A DNA stretch of 37,779 nucleotides from a bacterium (lineage in GTDB: Bacteria > Ratteibacteria > UBA8468 > B48-G9 > JAFGKM01). The stretch covers positions 43,857-81,635 of the forward strand of contig JAOAIL010000004.1 of NCBI GenBank assembly GCA_026414725.1, in the 5' to 3' direction. Both the position numbers and the translations under genes were made by a program. Below the pieces are notes generated by a model, which searched no databases, was not told the DNA's origin, and saw nothing but the letters and a program-made list of their open reading frames with translations. Every line of letters begins with the position of its first letter. Position 1 is the stretch's first letter. Below are positions 24,821-32,891 of the stretch, one piece after another.

Positions 24821-25297
24821 TTATATTTTTACAGAGAAAAGTAAGAATATAGAAATTACCAGTGCCAGAACAGCATATGTCTCTACAAGTGCCCCATAGA
24901 CAAGCGCCCTCATACTCGCTTCAGGATGTTTTGAAGCAACGGAAATACCCGCAGCACATACCTTACCCTGATGTATAGCAGAGAAAAAACCAGAAACAGC
25001 AATAGGGAGTGTTGCTATGAGAATCTGCAATCCCTGAAAGTTAGTTATGGTAACGGTTGCTGCGCCACCTAAAATTCCTATCTTCATTAATACGAGAAAA
25101 CCAGTAAGGAAGCCATATATACCCTGTGTTCCCGGCAGAGCAACAAGTAGAAGCATAATCCCAAATTTGTCTGGTTCTTCAGATAAAACACCATTTGCTT
25201 CCCTTCCTGCATACCCAATACCTATACTGGAACCAGCACCACACAGAAATACAGCGAGTGCTGCACCGGTTAATGCGTAAATCATACCCATATCCAT
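24821..25297 (-). CDS. ntpK: V/A-type ATPase subunit K (proteolipid rotor ring), probable Na+-binding type
   Basis: The protein has four membrane helices, the duplicated c-subunit form of V-type rotors. I start at the ATG at 25297, because AAGGAG is seven bases from it but only one base from an ATG two codons earlier (25303). From the chosen Met the length is 158. Residues corresponding to the Na+ ligands of Enterococcus hirae NtpK are all present: L54, T57, Q58 and Y61 in LPGTQGIYGF, Q110 in SAIHQGKVCAAG, and the carboxylate E139 in LVETYA. Only the fourth helix carries the ion-binding Glu, as in NtpK. This predicts a sodium-translocating complex. The neighbours are etfA (upstream, 18 bases away) and ntpE. 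Confidence 0.94.
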   Translation of the reverse strand: MDMGMIYALTGAALAVFLCGAGSSIGIGYAGREANGVLSEEPDKFGIMLLLVALPGTQGIYGFLTGFLVLMKIGILGGAATVTITNFQGLQILIATLPIAVSGFFSAIHQGKVCAAGISVASKHPEASMRALVYGALVETYAVLALVISIFLLFSVKI

Positions 25298-25315
25298 TAT
25301 CATTCTCCTTTTATA

Positions 25316-26509
25316 TCAACATTTTTTTGCTTCTTTAATTTTTTTAATTAGTGCGGGGACTACTTCAAAAATATCACCTACAATTCCGAGATTTGCTACA
25401 CGGAATATAGGAGCCTCAGGGTCTTTATTTATAGCAATGATGTAGTCAGATGTCTGCATACCTGCGAGATGCTGAATTGCTCCTGATATTCCGCAGGCAA
25501 TATAAATTTTGGGTTTAACTGTTTTTCCTGTCTGTCCTACCTGATGAGGATATGGTATCCAGCCAGAATCAACAGCAGCACGTGAAGCACCGACAGCACC
25601 ATCTAAAAGGTCTGCAAGTTCCCTTATCATATCAAAATTTTTAGGGTCTTTAACACCTCTGCCCCCTGACACAATCACCTCTGCTTCCTGAAGGTCAATG
25701 ATGTTTTCTACCTTCTCTTTTCCAATTATACTTACTTTATGCTCCAGAATTTCTTCATCAAACTCTTCTATAATAACCTCTGGCATACCACCATTAATAA
25801 CAGGTGCTTCTTCAAACATCTTGGGTCTTATGGTAGCCATCTGTGGTCTATGGTTTTTACATATGATCCTTGCCATAAGGTTTCCGCCAAATGTAGGTCT
25901 GGTCTGAATAAGCAGTTTTGTTTCAGGGTCAATACCCACATCTGTACAGTCAGCAGTAAGACCTGTTTTTACCCTCGCTGCCACAGAAGGGATGAATGCT
26001 CTGCCCATCATGGTGGCTGCTGCAATAACAATATTTGGTTTATATTTTTTAATTAACTGAGCCATTGCAACTGCATAACTTTCTTCCTGAAAATGTTCAA
26101 GTAATGGGTTCTCTATCACATATACCCTGTCTGCGCCCCTTGCTCCAATTTCATTAGCGAGAGATTTCACATTATTTCCGATAAGAACACCCGATACCTC
26201 TTCTCCAAGGATTCCTTTCAGTTTTAGTGCAGCATTTAACATCTCAAAGGCAACAGGGCAGAGTTTATCACCTCTGCTCTCTGCAAAAAACCATATGCCT
26301 TTATATTTTGATAGGTCAGATACAGAAACCACCTTTTCTTCTTTCTCAAGGGCATTTTCAGGACAGGTGTTTACACATAATCCACATAGTGTGCAGTTCT
26401 CGTTTATAAATAGTTTCCCTTCCTTTACTTCTATTGCTCCAAAAGGACAGACATCTATACACTGCTTACATAATGTACACCTTCCATAATCTATTTTTAT
26501 CATAGCCAT
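25316..26509 (-). CDS. etfA: Electron transfer flavoprotein alpha subunit with N-terminal 2x[4Fe-4S] ferredoxin domain
   Basis: The 397-residue protein has two ferredoxin motifs at the N-terminus, C11-x2-C14-x2-C17-x3-C21-P and C39-x2-C42-x2-C45-x3-C49-P. A normal EtfA follows, with its FAD domain signature (VSGGRGVKDPKNF, GASRAAVDSGWIPYPHQVGQTG, CGISGAIQHLAGM). Ferredoxin-extended EtfA proteins are known from anaerobes such as Acetobacterium (caffeyl-CoA reductase and lactate dehydrogenase complexes). There they pass electrons between NADH, ferredoxin and a flavin dehydrogenase. The partner dehydrogenase is not in this window. It overlaps etfB at TGATG by one base and is followed 18 bases later by the ATPase genes. 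Confidence 0.95.
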   Translation of the reverse strand: MAMIKIDYGRCTLCKQCIDVCPFGAIEVKEGKLFINENCTLCGLCVNTCPENALEKEEKVVSVSDLSKYKGIWFFAESRGDKLCPVAFEMLNAALKLKGILGEEVSGVLIGNNVKSLANEIGARGADRVYVIENPLLEHFQEESYAVAMAQLIKKYKPNIVIAAATMMGRAFIPSVAARVKTGLTADCTDVGIDPETKLLIQTRPTFGGNLMARIICKNHRPQMATIRPKMFEEAPVINGGMPEVIIEEFDEEILEHKVSIIGKEKVENIIDLQEAEVIVSGGRGVKDPKNFDMIRELADLLDGAVGASRAAVDSGWIPYPHQVGQTGKTVKPKIYIACGISGAIQHLAGMQTSDYIIAINKDPEAPIFRVANLGIVGDIFEVVPALIKKIKEAKKC

Positions 26510-27294
26510 CAGACAACTCCCAGTCGCTTCAGTTCATTGAAAATCTCGTCCACAACCTTTTCTGTGTCACCTTCTACCTTTCTTCCTTCTTTCTTCATAT
26601 GTTCTGTCCATACATCAACAACCCTCGTAGGAGACCCATCCTGTCCATATGAAGAAGCATCACCTTCTATATCAGCACTTTTCCATACGTTAATCTGCAC
26701 CTTCTTTGCCTTCAACATACCTTTTAGTGAAGGTATACGTGGCTCATTTATTTCCTTCACAACAGTGATTAAAACAGGAAGGTTTACTTTTAATTCTTCA
26801 TAATGGTCTTCCATAAGCCGAACACATTCCATCATCCCATCGGAGACGTTTTTTATTTTACTTACATAGGTAATATAAGGGATATTAAGATGGTATGCTA
26901 TCTCCGGTCCAACCTGACCTGTGCTTCCATCAAGTGTTTCTCTACCACATACAATAATATCAAACTTACCAATTTTTCTTATCCCACAACTTAATATATA
27001 TGAAGTGGCAAGTGTATCACTGCCTGCAAATTTTATATCACTTAACAGCACTGCTTCATCAACTCCCACTGCTATAGCATCTCTCAATGCCTTATCTGCC
27101 TGTGGTGGTCCCATAGATATTGCTGTAACAGTTCCCCCAAAACGTTCTTTAATACGTACTGCCTCTTCTATTGCATAGTTATCATAGGGATTAATAATAC
27201 TTTCTACCCCTTCTCTCACAATCCTTTTTGTTTCAGGGTCTATTTTAACTTCAAAGGTATCGGGTACCTGTTTTATGCATACCACAATGTTCAT
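26509..27294 (-). CDS. etfB: Electron transfer flavoprotein beta subunit
   Basis: The 261-residue protein shows the EtfB signatures VCIKQVPDT at the start, NPYDNYAIEEAVRIKE, and the nucleotide-binding segment CGRETLDGSTGQVGPEIA. The family pattern CGR(x)3DG(x)TxQVGPxIA is typical of Etf groups that include electron-bifurcating members. Bifurcation here is possible but unproven. It pairs with EtfA to hold FAD and a second nucleotide. It is the first gene of the etfB-etfA-ntpK-ntpE-udg-ntpC run. The promoter element TGTTATAAT lies 25 bases upstream, and the ribosome site AGGAG is five bases from the ATG. Confidence 0.95.
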   Translation of the reverse strand: MNIVVCIKQVPDTFEVKIDPETKRIVREGVESIINPYDNYAIEEAVRIKERFGGTVTAISMGPPQADKALRDAIAVGVDEAVLLSDIKFAGSDTLATSYILSCGIRKIGKFDIIVCGRETLDGSTGQVGPEIAYHLNIPYITYVSKIKNVSDGMMECVRLMEDHYEELKVNLPVLITVVKEINEPRIPSLKGMLKAKKVQINVWKSADIEGDASSYGQDGSPTRVVDVWTEHMKKEGRKVEGDTEKVVDEIFNELKRLGVV

Positions 27295-27319
27295 AATCGC
27301 TCCTGTTTTTTAATTGATT

Positions 27320-27328
27320 ATTATAACA
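27320..27328 (-). promoter_or_regulatory. Extended -10 promoter of the etfB operon
   Basis: The element TGTTATAAT reads leftward from 27328 to 27320, an extended -10 (TGN-TATAAT). A TTGCAT (27346-27341) lies 15 bases upstream, closer than the ideal 17. The surrounding 16 bases (27318-27333) are identical to 644-659 before the FadL-type gene. The expected transcript start is near 27313, giving a short leader. Confidence 0.5.
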
Positions 27329-27380
27329 TATATATGCCGGATGCAATAGTATATAAAATGGTATATAGATATTTATTCTC

Positions 27381-27472
27381 TGCCTTAAGAGAGGAGAAGG
27401 CGCAGGAGGAGGGTGAGACATTCCTCGTAGTTCCACCCCTACCTATATCCTCCCCCCTCATATGGGGAGGAT
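27381..27472. repeat. Palindromic G/A-rich intergenic element, copy 1
   Basis: The intergenic gap 27295-27535 contains an element unlike its A+T-rich surroundings. It starts CCTTAAGAGAGGAGAAGG, continues GGAGGAGGGTGAGAC and ends in a 9 bp stem ATCCTCCCC/GGGGAGGAT (27447-27455 with 27464-27472, eight-base loop). It resembles the widespread dispersed intergenic repeats built on CCCTCTCCC/GGGAGAGGG and GGTGAGGG words. A related copy lies at 33496-33534. There is no T-run after the stem on the plus strand, so I do not call it a terminator. Confidence 0.5.
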
Positions 27473-27523
27473 TGTTCTATCTCTATATAGAGAAAAGGGT
27501 TTTCATAATTAGTTAGAATGGAT

Positions 27524-27529
27524 TAAAAT
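27524..27529 (+). promoter_or_regulatory. -10-like element abutting the radical SAM start at 27536
   Basis: TAAAAT at 27524-27529 is followed by AAGTGT and the ATG at 27536. The same arrangement, TATAAT-AAGTGAT-ATG, precedes the radical SAM gene at 698. Transcription would begin at or next to the start codon. The -35 region (TTTCAT, 27501-27506, 17 bases upstream) is a weak match. Confidence 0.35.
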
Positions 27530-27535
27530 AAGTGT

Positions 27536-28480
27536 ATGAAAAAAAGAATTGTATTTGGACCTGTACCTTCAAGACGGTTGGGACAGAGTTTAGGTATAAA
27601 TAATATACCACCCAAGATATGTAGTTATTCCTGTGTATACTGCCAGATAGGAAAGACAACAGACCTTTCTATGGGAAGGAGCCCTTTTTATACCATAGAA
27701 AGAATAGTAGAAGAGGTAGATAGGGTAATAAAACAATTAAGGAAAAAGAAAGAAAAAATTGACTACATCTCCTTTGTTTCTGATGGAGAACCAACTCTGG
27801 ATATCCATTTAGGAAAAGAAATAGAAGCACTAAAAAAGTTTAAAATTCCTATAGCAGTCCTTACAAATTCTACCCTGCTCTGGAGAGAGGATGTAAGGGA
27901 TGATTTAAAAAAGGCAGACCTCGTATCATTAAAGATAGATACTGTGGATAAGTATATATGGAAGCAGATTAATAAACCTGTAGAAGGGATCTTATTAGAA
28001 AATATACTTGAAGGAGTAAAAAATTTTTCTCAAAAATTTACTGGTATACTTATTACAGAAACGGTTTTAGTAAAGGATATAAATGACATGCCAGAAGAGA
28101 TAAGAAAGACCGCTGAGTTTATCTCTGCTATAAAACCGAAAAAGGCATATATAGGAATACCTACAAGACCACCTGCAGAAGTATGGGTAAAACAACCTGA
28201 AGAAAAGAAGGTACTATATGCTTATGAGATATTTACGGAATATGGACTTAATGCAGAACTTATTACTGAAACTGGTCCAGGAAGTTTTGGTTTCACAGGT
28301 GATATTGAAAGCGATATTGTAAGTACTATATCTGTACATCCTATGAGTGAACAGCAGATACGAGAACTTTTGAAGAAGGCATCTTCTGATTGGACTGTTG
28401 TTGAGAAACTTCTCTCAGAAAATAAAATCAGAGAGATTGAATATCAAGGTGAGAAATATTATATAAAAAGTTTTAAATAG
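27536..28480 (+). CDS. Radical SAM protein, COG0731 type
   Basis: The 314-residue protein starts KRIVFGPVPSRRLGQSLGIN, a hallmark of a widespread radical SAM group related to the tRNA wybutosine enzyme TYW1 (COG0731). Cluster cysteines are C29-x3-C33-x2-C36 (CSYSCVYC). Later motifs are FVSDGEPTLDIHLG, VLTNSTLL, and AYIGIPTRPPAEVWVKQP. The last ~60 residues (SEQQIRELLKK...VVEKLLSENKIREIEYQGEKYY) look like a winged-helix module, suggesting nucleic-acid contact. The true substrate is not known. There is no Shine-Dalgarno. It is a lone plus-strand gene between two minus-strand blocks and overlaps its convergent neighbour by eight bases. Confidence 0.85.
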   Translation: MKKRIVFGPVPSRRLGQSLGINNIPPKICSYSCVYCQIGKTTDLSMGRSPFYTIERIVEEVDRVIKQLRKKKEKIDYISFVSDGEPTLDIHLGKEIEALKKFKIPIAVLTNSTLLWREDVRDDLKKADLVSLKIDTVDKYIWKQINKPVEGILLENILEGVKNFSQKFTGILITETVLVKDINDMPEEIRKTAEFISAIKPKKAYIGIPTRPPAEVWVKQPEEKKVLYAYEIFTEYGLNAELITETGPGSFGFTGDIESDIVSTISVHPMSEQQIRELLKKASSDWTVVEKLLSENKIREIEYQGEKYYIKSFK

Positions 28481-29702
28481 AAATCCCTGCAATATAGCCA
28501 GTGGTGAATGCTGCTTGAAGATTATACCCACCTGTCTTCCCATCCACATCTATGACCTCTCCTGCAAAAAACAGCCCTGGAACAATTTTTGATTCCATTG
28601 TCTTTGGGTTTATCTCTTTTATACTTACACCACCACGGGTTACCATACTATCCTCAAATGGTCTTGTTGATTTTACCTTAAAAGAAAATTCAGTAAGTCC
28701 TTTTATTATTATTTTTCTCTCCTCTGTGGTTATCTGGTTCATTCTTTTTTCCCCATCCAGTTCTGCATACTCAAGAAAGATATCTATCATTCCAGAAGGC
28801 AGTAGATTTTTCATCATATTCTTCAGGTGTTTATTCGCATTTTCTTTTATTTCTCTAAAAATACGGTTTTCTAACTGTTGATATGAAAGTGCTGGTTTAA
28901 TGTTAATAGAAAGGCATATAGCCCCTTTATCAAGATTTTCTGATATATCACCACTTAAATTAAGGATTGCAGGGCCACTGAAACCATAATGAGTAAAGAG
29001 AACCTCTCCGAATTCTTCCCCTATATTATTTCTATTGCGAAAGGCAGAAACCATTACATTTTTCAGTGCAATTCCTGCACATCTTCTCGTAAGATGTCTT
29101 TCTTCTACTTCTATACCACATAATGCAGGGACTGGTTTTATTATTGTATGTCCGAATCTCTCTGCAAGTTTGTATCCAGAGCCATCTGAACCAGTAGAAG
29201 GAAAACTTCGCCCTCCTGATGCAATAACTACTCTGTCTCCGTAATACTTCTTGCCATTTGCTGTAATCACCTCAAAAGAGGTTTCTTTCTTTACTATCCT
29301 TGAAACTTCCCTTCTGAAATATACATCTACAGATGTCTTTTTAAGAAGGTTATTTAAGAGGGAGACAATATCTTCTGCCTTATCACTTTCAGGATAGACC
29401 CTGTTGCCTCTTTCTACCTTTAATGGCAATCCATTACTCTCAAAAAACTCAATCAGGTCTGTATTGAAAAACTTTGCAAAGGCATTTCTGAGAAACTGTC
29501 CGTTATGGTATTTTGTAATAAAAGTATCTATATCCTCAAGGTTTGTAATATTTCCTCTTTTATTACCTGTAAGAAGGAGTTTCTTTCCTGTTTCACTATT
29601 TCTATCAAGGAGAAGAACTTTTTTCCCTCTTTCTCCTGCTTTTATTGCACACATACATCCCGCAGGTCCTGCTCCTATTACAATAACATCAGAGTTTTCC
29701 AT
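28473..29702 (-). CDS. FAD-dependent oxidoreductase, HI0933/YhiN/BaiN family
   Basis: The start is placed at the ATG at 29702 so that the Rossmann motif lies at the N-terminus (DVIVIGAGPAGCMCAIKAGE). An earlier in-frame ATG at 29744 would add 14 residues of no evident function. Further family marks are GKKLLLTGNKRGNITN, VVIASGGRSFPSTGSDGSGY and the C-terminal FAD motif FAGEVIDVDGKTGGYNLQAAF. Length about 409, normal for the family. The biochemical role is largely unknown; some relatives act on bile-acid intermediates or in cofactor and redox metabolism. The start overlaps the Gfo/Idh/MocA gene by 14 bases with no clear ribosome site, suggesting coupling. Cytoplasmic. Confidence 0.9.
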   Translation of the reverse strand: MENSDVIVIGAGPAGCMCAIKAGERGKKVLLLDRNSETGKKLLLTGNKRGNITNLEDIDTFITKYHNGQFLRNAFAKFFNTDLIEFFESNGLPLKVERGNRVYPESDKAEDIVSLLNNLLKKTSVDVYFRREVSRIVKKETSFEVITANGKKYYGDRVVIASGGRSFPSTGSDGSGYKLAERFGHTIIKPVPALCGIEVEERHLTRRCAGIALKNVMVSAFRNRNNIGEEFGEVLFTHYGFSGPAILNLSGDISENLDKGAICLSINIKPALSYQQLENRIFREIKENANKHLKNMMKNLLPSGMIDIFLEYAELDGEKRMNQITTEERKIIIKGLTEFSFKVKSTRPFEDSMVTRGGVSIKEINPKTMESKIVPGLFFAGEVIDVDGKTGGYNLQAAFTTGYIAGISI

Positions 29703-30768
29703 ATATATGTCTGTTCTGTCTCTGACACTCCTCAATGACTGCAATCTGCTGGCGGACCTGCTCAGGTGTTATCTCCAGTGGTTTTCCATAGGCCAGTGTT
29801 CTGTAAAGCATTTCATAGAAAGAGGTTGTCATAAACATAAAAAAGTCCTTTTGCTCTTCAGGTAAGTCCCATTTTTCTTCATAGAATTTCAGTGTTTCAG
29901 TACAGTATGCTGGGGTTCCATTAGGATTTGTTATAGGGGCTGTCTGTAGTTTTCGCTTAGGTGCCTCCGATGGCTTATAATATTTCCACTCAAGATGTGT
30001 CATAGTTCCTATCAGCCCACCTCTGCTTGCCTGTATCTGGTAGTTAAATGGTTGATATGGTGCACAGGAAGATATCTCTATATCTATAAGCGGTCTTTCA
30101 GGAGCAGTCATAATCAGTTTTACATAGTCCTCTGCATCTCCATAAGTATTAACTCTATTCATCATACAGAATACCTCTGGCATCCTGTCAGTGTTAAGAA
30201 GGTTCAATGCCTGGTCAAGTGGATGAGGTCCTGTATTAAGTAAACTACCACCATAATACTTCTGAAGTGTCTGCCAGTCCCATCTTCTTGAGAATCCATT
30301 CCATACAATACTTATCTGAATTATTTTACCCAGAACACCGGATTTTATTATCTCTTTAATCTTGATGAAATATGGTGCATACCTTGACTGCTGGAATATA
30401 GCCAGAACCTTTTTACTTTTCTTTGCTGTATTTATCAGCATATCCACTTCCTTTACCTTCCTTGCGAGCGGTTTATCGCACAGCACATTAAACCCTGCCT
30501 TCAATATATCCTTTGTTACACTTACATGGAGATGACTTGGAAGTGCATTTACAAACAGGTCTATATCCTTTCTTTTGAGCATTTTTTTATAGTCATCATA
30601 CACATCACATCCATACTCCTTTACAGCACGGTCTCTCCTATCTTTCAAGGGGTCACATACAGCCACTATCTGATATTTATCTTTTGCTGTACTTAAATAT
30701 CTACCATGTATATCCCTGCCGCTTCTCCCCTGTCCTAAAATTGCCACTTTAACTATCTTTTTTGCCAC
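29689..30768 (-). CDS. Gfo/Idh/MocA-family oxidoreductase
   Basis: The 359-residue protein has an N-terminal NAD(P)-binding fold (VKVAILGQGRSGRDIHGRYL, VAVCDPLKDRRDRA), the family lysine motif in LCDKPLARK (normally EKP) and the C-terminal alpha/beta domain with GGSLLNTGPHPLDQALNLL, where a conserved His contacts substrate. It probably oxidises or epimerises a sugar or cyclitol. The substrate cannot be read from the sequence. It starts at GTG, with GGAGG six bases upstream deciding the start. A TATAAT (30798-30793) in the 34-base gap before it has no -35 partner. It is placed after a secreted propeller protein and before a flavoprotein on the same strand. Confidence 0.93.
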   Translation of the reverse strand: MAKKIVKVAILGQGRSGRDIHGRYLSTAKDKYQIVAVCDPLKDRRDRAVKEYGCDVYDDYKKMLKRKDIDLFVNALPSHLHVSVTKDILKAGFNVLCDKPLARKVKEVDMLINTAKKSKKVLAIFQQSRYAPYFIKIKEIIKSGVLGKIIQISIVWNGFSRRWDWQTLQKYYGGSLLNTGPHPLDQALNLLNTDRMPEVFCMMNRVNTYGDAEDYVKLIMTAPERPLIDIEISSCAPYQPFNYQIQASRGGLIGTMTHLEWKYYKPSEAPKRKLQTAPITNPNGTPAYCTETLKFYEEKWDLPEEQKDFFMFMTTSFYEMLYRTLAYGKPLEITPEQVRQQIAVIEECQRQNRHIYGKL

Positions 30769-30802
30769 TTTTTACCTCCTTTATTGCTTCCTATTATAAC
30801 TT

Positions 30803-32878
30803 TTATCTGTTTAAAAAGGAAGGAATTCCAAACTGATATACCTTTGCAGATGGCATATCTGTTACAAAATATACCCCTTCCTTTAAGTTGAAATAACAGT
30901 TACTGGGGATTGTTTTGCTCTTGTTTATCTTATATTTCTCAAGAACTGTATTGCTTCTTATGTCAACCAGCACCAATGTTTCTTCTTCACTCCTTTCAAT
31001 TCTGTTGCCATACAATATATTACCTTTTATATCTAAAACCCTGTGTACAGACCTGATGGGTACTCCTATCCTTAAAGGTTCTAAATATACAGGATAAGAA
31101 CCGAGATATATCTCTCCTGATGATGGTAAAACCCTGAATATCTCCTGATTATATGTTTTCGGTTTGAGTGATACTGGAACTGAAGCAATCTCCTTTCCTT
31201 TTGTATCATACTGAACCAGTTTACCCTGCTTATCTATATAAAGCAGGATGTACTTCCCGTCATTTGATATCTGTATATGCCACTGTCCAGGTCCCTCATC
31301 AAATAGTGGCTCTATCCCTTCTGGTCTTATCCTTTTTATCTCTTTTGTAGCCACATTGAGAATTACAAGGTCTGCTGTCTCAGGAAAACCAGCAGCAATA
31401 ATTTCTGATTTCTCGTTAAAAGCCATATAACTCATTGTATCTGACTTTGAACCAACAATCCCCAGAGATATACTATCAACAACCTCAAACTTTTCTGTAT
31501 CTACCACATAAACCTTTGCTTCATAATGACTCATTACATACAACTTTTTTCTTGAAGGAGAAAGAGCCATATCCACAGGCCATGTGCCAGCAATCAGTGT
31601 ATCAAAACTCCCTGTCTTCAGGTTGTATCTGTATATCTCACTGCCTCCGAGCCGGTTCATAATATAAACATCGTCTGTTGCCTTGTCATATATAACCTCT
31701 TCTGCAGAAGAGGCTACCCTGTAAGTATTTTTCAGTGTGCTGGTATTCCAGTCAATTAAAGAAACACTCGCATCCCCACCATTTCCAACACACAGACGGT
31801 TATGTACCCTATCAAGTACCATATTCTGTGCCTCAAATCTTACATAAACCGTAGATATGTATCTACCATCTTTCGCACCATAAAAATCCACACAGGATGG
31901 TTTACCACCTTCATTTATTCCTGCATGTCCGTCCTTAAATATCAGTGCAAGTGTACCGTTATAACATACCATAGCATCAGGTGTATCTTGTATTCTTACA
32001 CTCCACAATTCCTTACCTGTATTATCAATACAACTGAGTGCCTGCCCGAGCAGATAAAAATATCCCTTCTCATCTATTATAAAGTCCCTTTCTGGTTTTA
32101 TTCTTCTTAAAGAGAGTATCTCACTTATACTACCTGCATCTACATCTATTTTTGAGAATTTCAATACAGGGCTGCCCTTTTCACCGGATGATACAACAAC
32201 TGAGTTATAAAAATCAGACCAGCAAAAAGAAACAGGTGTCTCTGTAAACTTTATCTTTTTAACCAGACGCAGAATTTCATTAAACACATATATAGAACTC
32301 TCTTCTCTGCATAAAACCAGCAGTAGATGGGAATTTTTATCAACGAGTGCCTCAGGAAATATAAGTTTTTCAAATTTTTCTGGGGATTTTATTCCTGAAT
32401 AGGAATATGTGCCTTTCTTTCCACCTGTCTTCAGGTCAAAGGAAACTATCTTCCCATCGGTGGTTATATAAAAAAGTGTTCTGGAGACCGGTTCTACTGC
32501 CAATCTTACATAGTGTGTCCCTGAAAGTGTTGTATCAAAAGACCGAAGTACCTTACCCGTCTCACCAGAGACCTCATAAACATCATTGGTTAAAATTCCT
32601 GTAAGATAGATATTACCTGTGGTTTCATCTACAGTGATATACATCCCTTTCAGGATATTAGGAAAATTATGTCCTAATCGCAGGCGGTTTATATCAATGG
32701 TCTTTTTAACCACAAGTTCCTTAATTTTTTCAAATTGTGGTTGTGGAAACTGTAGCATTTCCACAGGCGGTCTCTTGTCTGGTGGTATTGGTGGCTTTTC
32801 TTTTTTGGGTGGTTTTGGTGATATCTGGGCAAAAAGAGAGGTGGATAATAAAAGGATAAATAATATTCTTCTTTTCAT
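30803..32878 (-). CDS. Secreted beta-propeller-like protein (YVTN/NHL-type repeats)
   Basis: The start is the ATG at 32878, fixed by GGAGG seven bases upstream and by a signal peptide (MKRRILFILLLSTSLFAQ). A Met ten codons earlier is less likely. The 691-residue protein continues with a proline/lysine-rich linker (PKPPKKEKPPIPPDKRPP). It then has many propeller-like blade units, for example TTGNIYLTGILTNDVYEV, RTLFYITTDGKIVSFDLKTG, DDVYIMNRLGGSEIYRYNLK and KKLYVMSHYEAKVYVVDT. No catalytic motif or membrane anchor is visible after the signal. It is probably periplasmic or surface-located and involved in binding (inference). It follows LemA by 13 bases, so the two are probably co-transcribed. 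Confidence 0.75.
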   Translation of the reverse strand: MKRRILFILLLSTSLFAQISPKPPKKEKPPIPPDKRPPVEMLQFPQPQFEKIKELVVKKTIDINRLRLGHNFPNILKGMYITVDETTGNIYLTGILTNDVYEVSGETGKVLRSFDTTLSGTHYVRLAVEPVSRTLFYITTDGKIVSFDLKTGGKKGTYSYSGIKSPEKFEKLIFPEALVDKNSHLLLVLCREESSIYVFNEILRLVKKIKFTETPVSFCWSDFYNSVVVSSGEKGSPVLKFSKIDVDAGSISEILSLRRIKPERDFIIDEKGYFYLLGQALSCIDNTGKELWSVRIQDTPDAMVCYNGTLALIFKDGHAGINEGGKPSCVDFYGAKDGRYISTVYVRFEAQNMVLDRVHNRLCVGNGGDASVSLIDWNTSTLKNTYRVASSAEEVIYDKATDDVYIMNRLGGSEIYRYNLKTGSFDTLIAGTWPVDMALSPSRKKLYVMSHYEAKVYVVDTEKFEVVDSISLGIVGSKSDTMSYMAFNEKSEIIAAGFPETADLVILNVATKEIKRIRPEGIEPLFDEGPGQWHIQISNDGKYILLYIDKQGKLVQYDTKGKEIASVPVSLKPKTYNQEIFRVLPSSGEIYLGSYPVYLEPLRIGVPIRSVHRVLDIKGNILYGNRIERSEEETLVLVDIRSNTVLEKYKINKSKTIPSNCYFNLKEGVYFVTDMPSAKVYQFGIPSFLNR

Positions 32879-32891
32879 ATTTATCCTCCGG

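Noticed and set aside
27447-27472. Intrinsic terminator from the 9 bp G+C-rich stem
   Set aside because: The bases after the stem (ATTGTTCTATCTC) are not a T-run on the plus strand, and the minus-strand side is G-rich. It fits a dispersed repeat better.
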